Assembly: GCF_014172405.1 (NCBI RefSeq)
Contig: NZ_WNXC01000004.1
Location: 388,638-452,637, forward strand
Source: Pedobacter gandavensis
GTDB lineage: Bacteria; Bacteroidota; Bacteroidia; Sphingobacteriales; Sphingobacteriaceae
Direction of reading: 5' to 3'
DNA: 64,000 nucleotides
The notes beneath the pieces were generated by a model that saw only the letters and a program-made list of their open reading frames with translations, was not told the DNA's origin and made no database searches. Positions 26,244 through 34,058 of this stretch are shown here, piece by piece. Both the position numbers and the translations under genes were made by a program. How positions within the stretch are numbered: position 1 is the stretch's first letter; each line of letters begins with the position of its first letter.

Positions 26244-26744
26244 TTATCTACCAAAGTATTCGTCTTTTTTATCTACTCTATTTGGATCTTCCAAAGGATA
26301 TTGTTTCAACATCGGGTGAACACCAAGTTCATCCATGTTCAATATTCTTCTTAAATCCGGGTGACCTTCAAATTTTACTCCGAAGAAGTCATAAGTTTCT
26401 CTTTCCATCCAGTTCGCTGCATTCCAAAGAACAGTAGCCGTAGGAATTGTTGGGTGATGTTCATCGATAAAGACCTTTACCCTCACCCTTACTTTTTTCA
26501 CCATGCTATGTAAGTGGTAAACCACCGCAATCCCATGTTTTTTCTCCGGATAATGAACTGCTGTAATATCAGTCAGGAAGTTAAAGTTAGTGTCGCTTTC
26601 TTTTAAGAACCTCAACACATCGATGATGACATCTTTTGTGGTTTCGAACGTAAGTAAACCATAAGGCTCATTTACACCAGTGATTTTAGCGCCAAACTTT
26701 GCAGATAGCGCGTCTAAGATTTCATTGTTTGTCACCTCTGCCAT
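26244..26744 (-). CDS. nuoC: NADH-quinone oxidoreductase subunit C
   Basis: A 166-residue 30-kDa-type subunit. The signature VFIDEHHPTIPTATVLWNAANWMERETYDFFGVKFEGHPDLRR region is complete (positions about 100-142), with ERETYDFFGV as the diagnostic core. It overlaps nuoB by one base and precedes nuoD by 4 bp. Confidence 0.96.
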   Translation of the reverse strand: MAEVTNNEILDALSAKFGAKITGVNEPYGLLTFETTKDVIIDVLRFLKESDTNFNFLTDITAVHYPEKKHGIAVVYHLHSMVKKVRVRVKVFIDEHHPTIPTATVLWNAANWMERETYDFFGVKFEGHPDLRRILNMDELGVHPMLKQYPLEDPNRVDKKDEYFGR

Positions 26745-27286
26745 TATAAAATTCCGTATGAAGCCAACATTTCTTTGTATTGATCTGAATCTCTTCTTCT
26801 CAAAGACTCATTTTTTACCAGCTCTTGAATTTTCCCAAAGCCATCTAAGATCGCTTCTGGTCTTGGCGGGCAACCTGGAACATAAACATCTACAGGAATG
26901 ATCTCATCGATCCCCTGAAGCACTGAATACGTGTCAAAGATACCACCGCTGGAAGCACAAGCACCTACAGCAATCACCCAACGAGGTTCTGCCATCTGTA
27001 AATATACTTGTTTTAATACCGGACTCATTTTCTTAGCGATGGTACCCATCACCATTAATAAATCCGCCTGACGAGGAGAAAAACTTAAGCGTTCAGATCC
27101 AAAACGACCGAAGTCATAATGAGAACCCATTGTAGCCATAAATTCGATACCGCAACAAGAAGTCGCGAATGGCAGGGGCCATAATGAATGGGAACGTGCC
27201 AAACCAATTACTTTGTCTAAAGAGGTGGCAAAAAAACCAGATCCTTCTATGCCTGGAGGCGCGTCTACTATATTGATGTTACTCAT
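26744..27286 (-). CDS. nuoB: NADH-quinone oxidoreductase subunit B
   Basis: A 180-residue subunit carrying terminal cluster N2. The tandem cysteines [11 protein letters not shown], the cysteine in [10 protein letters not shown] and the one in [10 protein letters not shown] supply the four ligands. The ATG at 27286 (MSNINIV) is preferred over one 24 bp upstream, as the extra eight residues are unlike the family. The gap to nuoA is 108 bp. Confidence 0.96.
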   Translation of the reverse strand: MSNINIVDAPPGIEGSGFFATSLDKVIGLARSHSLWPLPFATSCCGIEFMATMGSHYDFGRFGSERLSFSPRQADLLMVMGTIAKKMSPVLKQVYLQMAEPRWVIAVGACASSGGIFDTYSVLQGIDEIIPVDVYVPGCPPRPEAILDGFGKIQELVKNESLRRRDSDQYKEMLASYGIL

Positions 27287-27394
27287 GATACAAAACGAAA
27301 AAAGGTTCATTCCTACAAAGAATGAACCACAAATTTACAATATTTTGAAAGGAATTGACCTAAACCTTGATCATTTAGAAACAATCTAAATAGG

Positions 27395-27766
27395 TTAATT
27401 CCAGTCTAAAGCTTTCTTTTTCAAAACGTAGATAAAACCTAGCAATAAGGTTCCCATAAAGATGAACATTTCCACCATACCGGCCATTCCAAGCTCCCTG
27501 AAGTTCACTGCCCATGGGTACATGAAGATCACCTCCACATCGAACAATACAAACAGGATCGCTACTAAGAAATACTTAATAGAGAAAGGCTGACGAGCAT
27601 TACCTACCACCTTTACACCAGCTTCAAAAGTCGCTAGTTTATCAGCTGTCTTTCTTTTTGGGCCTAAAAAGTGTGTGGCAATCAAAGTCACAACAACAAA
27701 TCCTAGAGCAACAATAATTTGAAATACAATAGGTAAAAAATCTACAGGTACACTTTGGGTTTCCAT
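27395..27766 (-). CDS. nuoA: NADH-quinone oxidoreductase subunit A
   Basis: A 123-residue membrane subunit with three hydrophobic segments. Diagnostic are FLGPKRKTADKLATFEAGV and VAILFVLFDVEVIFMYPWAV. It is the first gene of the 14-gene nuo operon (27766 down to 14791), driven by the promoter at 27783-27812 with an inferred leader of only about ten bases. Confidence 0.95.
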   Translation of the reverse strand: METQSVPVDFLPIVFQIIVALGFVVVTLIATHFLGPKRKTADKLATFEAGVKVVGNARQPFSIKYFLVAILFVLFDVEVIFMYPWAVNFRELGMAGMVEMFIFMGTLLLGFIYVLKKKALDWN

Positions 27767-27782
27767 GGCATTAAATTTGGGA

Positions 27783-27812
27783 CAAAATTAAAAGAAAAAG
27801 GCAGGATAACAA
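27783..27812 (-). promoter_or_regulatory. Promoter of the nuo operon, overlapping a terminator
   Basis: On the minus strand, TTG (27812-27810), a 19-nt spacer and TAATTTTG (27790-27783) match the Bacteroidota TTTG-N19-TAnnTTTG promoter (TTG preceded by G). The -33 part falls in the loop of the terminator at 27795-27824 of the upstream TPR gene. The start of transcription would be about 10 nt before the nuoA ATG. Confidence 0.6.
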
Positions 27813-27824
27813 CCCTGCCTTTTT
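27795..27824 (-). terminator. Intrinsic terminator of the TPR gene
   Basis: AAAAAGGCAGG, 8-nt loop, CCTGCCTTTTT: an 11-bp perfect stem with flanking T-run on the minus strand, 17 bp past the stop of the TPR protein gene. It overlaps the nuo promoter. Confidence 0.88.
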
Positions 27825-27840
27825 CTTTTATTGGAAATTA

Positions 27841-29556
27841 TTACTTTTTCTTTACCGGAGTCTTAGCTGCCGGAGCTGTTAATTGCTTCAAACGCTCTTG
27901 AGCACCTGAATTTGCAGGATCAATAGCTAAAGCTTTATTCAGATATTCTTTTGCTTTTTCTTTATCTGTTCCTGCATAATAAGAACCTACATAAACATAC
28001 GCTTCTACCAATTCTTTTGGTTGAGCTGCTGCAAGTTCAGGCTTAGTTACCGTCACCAATTTAATCAATTCCTCATACTGAGGAACTCCCAACCATTTAG
28101 GGTTATTTAAATCATCGTTATACTTTGCAATACGGGCTCTAAAAGCATAAGCCAAAACAAAATCATTTTTAGCTTTGATGATATTGGCAAAAGCCGAATC
28201 TGCATCCACTAAAATTTTCTTATCAGGATGTTTACCATCCCTATCTTTGAAAGCATAATCATAATATTTTGCTGTACCTAAATAGTAGTTATTAGTCAAA
28301 CTGTTTGGACCGTTAGGATTTGCTTTAAGCGCGATCGCATATACATCACCTGCTTTTCCATAGTTTTTAGATTTAAAAAGAGAAGCTCCAATTTCTTCTA
28401 GTGCATCTGCCTTTGTAGAATCTTTTTCAACTGCTTTAACAATGTTTACTAAAGCTAAACTATCCTTACCAGTTTGCATTTCAGCTTTACCCAAGTACAG
28501 ATAATCGTCAGCAATAATACGTGAAGGATCTTTTACTTTCGCAAAAAACTCGTTCATGTATTCCAAGCTCTTAGGGTAGTTCTTATTCTCATAAGCAGAA
28601 TAACCACGTAATCTAGATACCACAAGCGATTTTTCGTTGTTAGGACTCATTGTAGCCAACTCAGTAGTTACTTGCTCTAAAGCTGGGAAATCTTTAGCAT
28701 AGAACAAGAACTGCGCGTAACGCAATTTAGAATCATACGAGTTGTCAGTCAGGTCAAGGTATTTTTTATAGTTAGTCAATGCCAAAGCAGACTTAGGACC
28801 TTGTTCTGCAGCTACCTGATTTGCCCATTGCATATACAATTCAGCAAGCTCTCTGTAAGCTGGACCGTAGTTTGGATCAGCAGCAATTGCTTCTTTAAGG
28901 CGTTCTTCAGCCTCAGGAAATGCTCTTGATTCCGTATACATTCTACCAATTTGAACTGTTGCTCTTAAAAGATTCGCATTGATATTTTGCGCTCTCATAT
29001 AGTTTGTCAACGCATCAGAGTTCTTTTTCTGAGCAGCATAAAAATCACCTAGTGCTACAAAAGTTTCTGCGTCTTTATCATTTGCATCCAACTCATCTGC
29101 TTTTTGCAGGTAAGGCAATGCAGCTGCAAAGTCCTTATTCTTAGTAGCAATATAGGCTTTACCGATGTATAACTGAGGGATATAATCCTTTTTAGAAGAT
29201 ACATCTACAGCTTTATCAAAATTCGTTTTTGCTGAAGTAGGATTATTAACAAATAAATCTGCTTCACCTAAACCGATGTAGTTTAAAGGGTTTTTAGGAT
29301 CGGCCGTTACACCTTGAGCGAAAGTTGCTCTTGCGGAATCGATATAATCCATTCTTAGGTAAACATCACCTAAACTAAAGTAGTTCTCTCCTTTGTTCGC
29401 TTGTGATTTCACCAATGCTTTTAGCATGTTGGTCGCTTTCTGGTACTGTTCGGCATCTATCGCCTTCTTTGCATCATTCAAGCTTTGAGCAAAAGAGGCA
29501 GAGCCCATCACTACTAAACCTAAACTTAAGGCTATTGCTTTCTTTGTCATTTTCAT
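27841..29556 (-). CDS. Exported tetratricopeptide-repeat protein of the TonB module
   Basis: A 571-residue protein with an N-terminal signal peptide (to about residue 23, ASFAQ) and then TPR repeats through most of the length (blocks such as NYFSLGDVYLRM, PLNYIGLGEADL, KALAIDPANSGAQERLKQL at the end). The C-terminus is basic and Ala/Pro/Lys rich. It probably serves as a periplasmic scaffold. It is the last gene of the exbB-exbD-exbD-tonB-pstS-like run, an arrangement seen widely in Bacteroidota. A stem-loop occupies its 5' leader and a strong terminator follows it. Confidence 0.85.
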   Translation of the reverse strand: MKMTKKAIALSLGLVVMGSASFAQSLNDAKKAIDAEQYQKATNMLKALVKSQANKGENYFSLGDVYLRMDYIDSARATFAQGVTADPKNPLNYIGLGEADLFVNNPTSAKTNFDKAVDVSSKKDYIPQLYIGKAYIATKNKDFAAALPYLQKADELDANDKDAETFVALGDFYAAQKKNSDALTNYMRAQNINANLLRATVQIGRMYTESRAFPEAEERLKEAIAADPNYGPAYRELAELYMQWANQVAAEQGPKSALALTNYKKYLDLTDNSYDSKLRYAQFLFYAKDFPALEQVTTELATMSPNNEKSLVVSRLRGYSAYENKNYPKSLEYMNEFFAKVKDPSRIIADDYLYLGKAEMQTGKDSLALVNIVKAVEKDSTKADALEEIGASLFKSKNYGKAGDVYAIALKANPNGPNSLTNNYYLGTAKYYDYAFKDRDGKHPDKKILVDADSAFANIIKAKNDFVLAYAFRARIAKYNDDLNNPKWLGVPQYEELIKLVTVTKPELAAAQPKELVEAYVYVGSYYAGTDKEKAKEYLNKALAIDPANSGAQERLKQLTAPAAKTPVKKK

Positions 29557-29579
29557 GGTTCACTATTGTTTTAATTGTA

Positions 29580-29616
29580 ATGAAGCTCCTAAAATAAGCT
29601 TCATAGTTCAAATATA
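29580..29616 (-). promoter_or_regulatory. -7 element and 5' stem-loop ahead of the TPR gene
   Basis: On the minus strand, TATATTTG (29616-29609) matches TAnnTTTG, but no convincing -33 box is present 19 nt upstream. Immediately downstream is an 8-bp perfect inverted repeat (ATGAAGCT at 29580-29587, AGCTTCAT at 29597-29604, 9-nt loop). If the -7 is used, the transcript starts with this hairpin; otherwise it is an intercistronic hairpin after the PstS-like gene. There is no T-run, so it is not an intrinsic terminator. Confidence 0.4.
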
Positions 29617-29620
29617 AAAT

Positions 29621-30523
29621 TTAGTTTGTATTCTTTAAATTAAATTCTCTAGGCATCATCTTATGCGGACCTAGTCCGGATTTGAGTACGATTAATTGAG
29701 CACGCTGGCTAACTAACCAGTTTGCAAGTCCCGTGCCTAAACCTTCGCGGCCTTCGGCATTAATGATGTAGATGTTTCTTAAAAAAGGATATATCCCACT
29801 TATTAAATTCTTTTGAATCGGCGTATAATACGCATCATCCCCTTTTTTTCCTGGTAAATTCTTTACACCGAGCATTTTGACCTTGGCAATTGGCCCCGCC
29901 ATCGCTGCCTGATTCGAGATTAACCAGTTTACCCCAACTACGCCAATAAAACCCTTATTATCAGCAACGTATTTTATGACATCATTATTGTTCTGTAGTG
30001 TATAAACTCCAGTTTTTGGCAACTCTTTCACTTGAGCAAGCTCTTTAAAGTAACGTAAGGTACTTGAATAAGCATTGTCAAACACGAGTTTTTTACCCTG
30101 AGCCGATTTTCCCTGAAGAATATCGATCACTTCCTGCACAGTAATTGTGCTATCCGGATTGGCTGTATTGGCAATCAATGCAATCCCATCAATGGCGAAT
30201 CTCGAAGTCTTAGGAACAATATTTCTGTTTCTATACATTTTATCTTCTTCCGGAGTCAGCATTCTGGAAGAAATCATCACCCTGATGCTATCATTCAAAA
30301 AGGTAGGAAAGATCTTATTCTCATCACCTTCGATCACCGTAAATTCTGCGTTGGGATAATCCGTTTTAAAAACTTCAATCTGGTCTGCCAACACGCTGGC
30401 AAAAGACTCATCAGCCAATATGGTCACCGTACCTGAGGTACGGCTTTGTTCCACTGTACGCTCTGGTTTACGCTTACAGGCAACAAATACGAATAACAGC
30501 AATATCAGGCTTAGGTGCTTCAT
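29621..30523 (-). CDS. PstS-like phosphate-binding lipoprotein
   Basis: A 300-residue periplasmic-binding-protein-like (type II) lipoprotein: lipobox FVAC at the end of a short signal peptide, then the PBP fold with TVTILADESFASVL near the N-terminus, the FAIDGIALIAN strand and SSTLRYFKEL in the ligand-binding region. Homologues are annotated as PstS family phosphate-binding proteins. No pstCAB genes are present, and the gene is embedded in a TonB energy module, so a role with TonB-dependent uptake or sensing is more likely than a classical ABC transporter. The start at 30523 is chosen because it gives a normal signal peptide; an ATG three codons upstream is also possible. Confidence 0.82.
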   Translation of the reverse strand: MKHLSLILLLFVFVACKRKPERTVEQSRTSGTVTILADESFASVLADQIEVFKTDYPNAEFTVIEGDENKIFPTFLNDSIRVMISSRMLTPEEDKMYRNRNIVPKTSRFAIDGIALIANTANPDSTITVQEVIDILQGKSAQGKKLVFDNAYSSTLRYFKELAQVKELPKTGVYTLQNNNDVIKYVADNKGFIGVVGVNWLISNQAAMAGPIAKVKMLGVKNLPGKKGDDAYYTPIQKNLISGIYPFLRNIYIINAEGREGLGTGLANWLVSQRAQLIVLKSGLGPHKMMPREFNLKNTN

Positions 30524-30597
30524 TTGAATCAAATTTTTTGTTAGTTCATTCGATTATGCTAAGTTATTTCAACTGGCTAACTTAGCATAATTCGTTG

Positions 30598-30822
30598 CTA
30601 ATCGTCTTTTGGATTAATTAACCGGGCAAATCTAATGGCTGCATAAACGATTAGTAATAACCCAAACAAGATGCGATAAGTTTTTTGGATTTCAAAAGGA
30701 ATATCAGTCCAGAAGATCAATAATAAGCCCAAGACGAAATAAAACGTAAACATCACCAGGCCTAAAATGAGCAGAAATCGCTGTTGAGGCGATTTCTGCA
30801 TAAATGTTTTGAAATTAAACAT
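30598..30822 (-). CDS. Small two-TM membrane protein of the TonB operon
   Basis: A 74-residue protein with two hydrophobic segments (about 17-36 and 48-64) separated by a short polar loop, and a positively charged N-terminal end. It lies 9 bp after tonB and 74 bp before the PstS-like gene. No family name is recognised. Its fixed place in the operon and its hydrophobic profile argue that it is real, perhaps an accessory of the ExbBD-TonB complex. Confidence 0.75.
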   Translation of the reverse strand: MFNFKTFMQKSPQQRFLLILGLVMFTFYFVLGLLLIFWTDIPFEIQKTYRILFGLLLIVYAAIRFARLINPKDD

Positions 30823-30831
30823 TCTGTAATA

Positions 30832-31653
30832 CTATTGAGATAAGGTAAAGCTGATTGGAATATTGTACTTCACACGAACCGGTTTTCCGTTCTGGATACC
30901 CGGAGTCCAACGTGGACTGTTTTTCAATACTCTGATCGCTTCTTCATCAGTACCACCACCAAGTTTTCTTTCTACCTTGATGTCAGTTAAGTCTCCATTT
31001 TTCTCTACTACGAAAGATAAGAACACTTTACCTTGAATGTTGTTTTCCATAGCCACTGGTGGATATTTTACTGCTTTTCTTAGATAAGCGTAGAATTTCT
31101 CCATACCTCCAGGGAAACCTGGCTGAGTTTCAATACTTACGAAGTCATAAACCTTAGTATCTTCTACCACAGCTGCTTGTTTAGGGCCATCTCCAACAGG
31201 ACCGGCAATTACAATATCAGCAGTAGGATCACCTTCAATGGTTTTCTGACCTGGATCCGCTTTCTTCAAATCTTCGATGTGAACAGGCTCCTTGTCAATT
31301 ACCTCGTTATCCGGTTTTACAATCGGAGGAGGGAATTTAATCTGATCCTGTTTCGGTGGCGGTGGCTCTACCGGTGGAGGTGGAGGGGTATCCGGATTCA
31401 CCGGTGGAGGTGATTGAACTGTAACCTCTACTTGTTTCACAATCTCGTCTTCAGGAAGACTTCCTTTGATCATACTGATCACTTTTGGGGCTAAAAACGC
31501 AACTACATAAATGCTAGAAGCAATTAGCAATGCCTTTGTGGTATTCGCGGTACTCGTACTACGAAGCTGATATGCTCCGTACTTCTTGTTTTTACCCGCG
31601 AAGACGACGTCAAGCCATTCCCGTTTCAATAAATCTATTTTAGAACCTAACAT
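30832..31653 (-). CDS. tonB: Energy transducer TonB
   Basis: A 273-residue TonB. The cytoplasmic N-terminus has FAGKNKKYGAYQLRS, typical of Bacteroidota TonB. One transmembrane segment (about 38-58) precedes a proline-rich periplasmic spacer (about 83-120, runs of P separated by V/E/K). The C-terminal TonB_C domain has FPGGMEKFYAYLRKAVKYP, GKVFLSFVVEKNG and a final PISFTL strand. It transfers proton-motive force from ExbBD to SusC-like and other TonB-dependent receptors. It follows the second exbD by 31 bp. Confidence 0.95.
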   Translation of the reverse strand: MLGSKIDLLKREWLDVVFAGKNKKYGAYQLRSTSTANTTKALLIASSIYVVAFLAPKVISMIKGSLPEDEIVKQVEVTVQSPPPVNPDTPPPPPVEPPPPKQDQIKFPPPIVKPDNEVIDKEPVHIEDLKKADPGQKTIEGDPTADIVIAGPVGDGPKQAAVVEDTKVYDFVSIETQPGFPGGMEKFYAYLRKAVKYPPVAMENNIQGKVFLSFVVEKNGDLTDIKVERKLGGGTDEEAIRVLKNSPRWTPGIQNGKPVRVKYNIPISFTLSQ

Positions 31654-31684
31654 AGCTTACTATTTAATATTGTTAATTCTTTTA

Positions 31685-32221
31685 TTATAAAATTCCAGCA
31701 CTTTTCATGAAATCTTTTTCAGCATCAGTAATGTTCTCATCGTCAATTGCAGGAGCTGTTTTGATCTTAGTGATCGACAACTCATCCATAATATCAACGA
31801 AGTTCTTGTAAGTAGCACCTGAGGTAGGTTTGATGACCATGATGATCTCTCTTCCACCAGTAGTTTCCGATACTTTCTTTTTATTATCTAATATTGATTT
31901 TCTGATATCAGCAAAACTCTCAACATTAGGTTTTGATTTACCAGCTTCTCCCATGTACCAGGCTACTTTATCATTTTTACCTAATAAAATGGTCATGGTT
32001 TCAGAAGCACGTAATGCATTTCTTTCTACCGAGTTGTCATCTTTATCAGGCTTTGCAATATCCATTGCAATTGGTTTCGACAGGGAAGTGGTCAACATAA
32101 AGAAGGTGATTAGCAAGAAGGCCAAATCCACCATCGCCGTTAAATCGACTTTGGTATTCGCTTTCTTACTCCTTACTTTTTTACCCTTTTTCCCCCCGCC
32201 GGAGGTATCTAATTCAGCCAT
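31685..32221 (-). CDS. exbD: Biopolymer transport protein ExbD (second copy)
   Basis: A 178-residue ExbD/TolR protein. A basic N-terminus (KKGKKVRSKKA) precedes VDLTAMVDLAFLLITFFMLTTSL, the transmembrane helix holding the proton-carrying aspartate. The rest is the periplasmic domain, which has an extra insertion around residues 85-120 relative to E. coli ExbD. It is 10 bp downstream of the first exbD and 31 bp before tonB. Confidence 0.93.
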   Translation of the reverse strand: MAELDTSGGGKKGKKVRSKKANTKVDLTAMVDLAFLLITFFMLTTSLSKPIAMDIAKPDKDDNSVERNALRASETMTILLGKNDKVAWYMGEAGKSKPNVESFADIRKSILDNKKKVSETTGGREIIMVIKPTSGATYKNFVDIMDELSITKIKTAPAIDDENITDAEKDFMKSAGIL

Positions 32222-32231
32222 AATATTTTAT

Positions 32232-32846
32232 CTATTTAGCATCGCCTTCGGCGGATGTGATTAAACTAAACTTGTTAATTTTTTGCTTCTGCAGAATATC
32301 AATCACTTTCTTTATCGCAGGATACTCTTCTTTCGCATCACCTTTGATACTGATACGCATTGGTGCGGCATGAAGTTCAGCTACAGCATGACGTGATTCT
32401 CTCACCCATGACTCTAATTGATTGTTTGTCGAATCCGTTGGGATACCTGCGTCAATACCAGATTTAGTACGCTCATCACCGCTCATCATAATGAACTGCT
32501 TTAAACTCTGAACCGGTACACCGAAAGCACCAACTACACCAAAACGCTCTCTTTCTTCCGGAGTGAATTGAATATTGTATTGTTTACCTATTCTATCAAG
32601 GGTAGCCATCTTAATGTCTTTCCCTACGATTTCATAAAACACTTTACCTTTACCAATCGACAGGATACCCATATCCATATCCGGAACTTTGATCTTGTAT
32701 GTCGAAGAAGGGATAGTAACATCCAAAGGATCAGGCTGACGTGCTGTTGCTGTTAAAATAAAGAAAGTAAGCAATAGGAAAGATACGTCGCACATGGCGG
32801 TCATATCTATCGAAGTACTCTTTCTTTGAACCTTTGCTCTTGGCAT
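32232..32846 (-). CDS. exbD: Biopolymer transport protein ExbD (first copy)
   Basis: A 204-residue ExbD/TolR protein, longer than usual. SIDMTAMCDVSFLLLTFFILTA contains the transmembrane helix with the key aspartate. The periplasmic domain has an expanded middle (residues about 65-150) before the final strands ISIKGDAKEEYPAIKKVIDIL. Two unlike ExbD copies in tandem are characteristic of Bacteroidota TonB operons and may form heteromeric pairs in the ExbB pentamer. An 87-bp gap with a hairpin separates it from exbB. Confidence 0.93.
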   Translation of the reverse strand: MPRAKVQRKSTSIDMTAMCDVSFLLLTFFILTATARQPDPLDVTIPSSTYKIKVPDMDMGILSIGKGKVFYEIVGKDIKMATLDRIGKQYNIQFTPEERERFGVVGAFGVPVQSLKQFIMMSGDERTKSGIDAGIPTDSTNNQLESWVRESRHAVAELHAAPMRISIKGDAKEEYPAIKKVIDILQKQKINKFSLITSAEGDAK

Positions 32847-32891
32847 AATTTTAAAAATTACTTATGTATTTAACTAATGATGTTTATTCTT

Positions 32892-32912
32892 CCGGTTTTC
32901 CATAAAAGCCGG
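32892..32912 (-). other. Intercistronic hairpin between exbB and exbD
   Basis: An inverted repeat of CCGG-TTTT arms with one bulged base (32892-32899 and 32904-32912) sits in the 87-bp gap after exbB. On the minus strand the A/T run precedes rather than follows the stem, so it is not a classical terminator; it could protect the exbB message from 3' decay. Confidence 0.4.
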
Positions 32913-32933
32913 TAAAAAAAAATACATTATTTT

Positions 32934-33776
32934 TTATTTATGCGTAGAAGCGTAAGTTTGGATGATGCTGAAACCTGCTTCATCAATAGCGTAAGTCAAT
33001 TTATCGATTTTCGAAGTTAAGATGTTGTACATGATAATCGCGAAAGTAGAAGTACCAATACCTGTAGCTGTGTTAATCAAAGCCTCAGAAATACCAGTTG
33101 CTAATGCCGCTTGATCCGGAGCACCAGAGTTAGCTAAACCACCGAAGGCCTTGATCATACCTGTTACTGTTCCTAATAGACCTGTTAATGTACCTACTGA
33201 TACTAATGTTGCAATTACAGTTAAGTTTTGCTCTAACATTGGCATCTCTAAAGTAGTTGCTTCTTCGATATCTTTTTGGATAGCTAAACATTTTTGATCT
33301 GTATCCATGTTTGGCTCAACTTCCATCTCTCTGTATTTTTTCAAACCAGATTTGATTACGTTAGCCACAGAACCTTGTTGTCTATCGCATTCAGCCATAG
33401 CACCTTCAATGTTGTTTGAGTTTAAAAGTGATTGTACTTTTTTAACGAAAGCATCTAAGCTACCTTTACCAGTTGCTTTACCGATTACGATCATACGCTC
33501 GATTGAGAAAACGATAACCATTAAGAACATACCCATTAAGATTGGTACGATAACACCACCTTTGTAAGCCATACCTGCGTAGTTACCTACTTTTGGCATA
33601 GTCTCATGCAAATCCGGATCAGCACCGTCAATAAAGTTATCTCTACTACCCAAGACAAACTTGAAAAGACAAATACCGATAATGATACAGATTGGAATTA
33701 CTAATGTTGCAAATAAATTTGAAGCAGATGATGAGCTCTCTTTTTGAGCTGTTGTTGGTTTTGGTGCGTTTGCCAT
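32934..33776 (-). CDS. exbB: MotA/TolQ/ExbB proton channel family protein
   Basis: A 280-residue ExbB. Three hydrophobic segments: one near 22-45 after a Ser/Ala-rich tail, one at about 75-97, and a pair of helices in the C-terminal MotA_ExbB domain, with LVSVGTLTGLLGTVTGMIKAFGGL and TATGIGTSTFAIIMYN as the conserved core. It forms the pentameric proton channel powering TonB. It is the first gene of the operon, with a good promoter at 33878-33907. Confidence 0.95.
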   Translation of the reverse strand: MANAPKPTTAQKESSSSASNLFATLVIPICIIIGICLFKFVLGSRDNFIDGADPDLHETMPKVGNYAGMAYKGGVIVPILMGMFLMVIVFSIERMIVIGKATGKGSLDAFVKKVQSLLNSNNIEGAMAECDRQQGSVANVIKSGLKKYREMEVEPNMDTDQKCLAIQKDIEEATTLEMPMLEQNLTVIATLVSVGTLTGLLGTVTGMIKAFGGLANSGAPDQAALATGISEALINTATGIGTSTFAIIMYNILTSKIDKLTYAIDEAGFSIIQTYASTHK

Positions 33777-33877
33777 TTTTTTTTAGTTTTTTAGTTTTTA
33801 GTACTCGTGTTTTTTTTAAATTTAGATTATTATTCTGTAATACACACAACGATCATTACAAACAATTGTTGCAAGAA

Positions 33878-33907
33878 CAAATTTATAACTTTGATTTTAA
33901 TTCCAAA
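33878..33907 (-). promoter_or_regulatory. Promoter of the exbB-tonB operon
   Basis: On the minus strand: TTTG (33907-33904), 18-nt spacer, TAAATTTG (33885-33878), matching the Bacteroidota consensus TTTG / TAnnTTTG. Predicted leader about 95 nt, A-rich just before the exbB start. Confidence 0.75.
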
Positions 33908-33970
33908 TTAAATAATCGTTAGTTTCTTCCCTTGAACTAAGTCTCCCCCCTGTCCGCATCGGCGTATATT

Positions 33971-34000
33971 AAAAAAGATTGTCCCCTTTCGGAGACAATC
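33971..34000 (-). terminator. Rho-independent terminator of pckA
   Basis: On the minus strand GATTGTC pairs with GACAATC (33977-34000, one mismatch then two more G-C pairs toward the loop), followed by six T (33976-33971). It lies 59 bp past the pckA stop. Confidence 0.85.
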
Positions 34001-34058
34001 ATTCACAATTTAAACTAAAAAAAAATTGATATGCAAATTTTAGAGCAAAAAAAAAGCT

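Noticed and set aside
33646..33922. Small frames around the exbB 5' region
   Set aside because: They are AT-rich low-complexity frames overlapping the exbB start and promoter.
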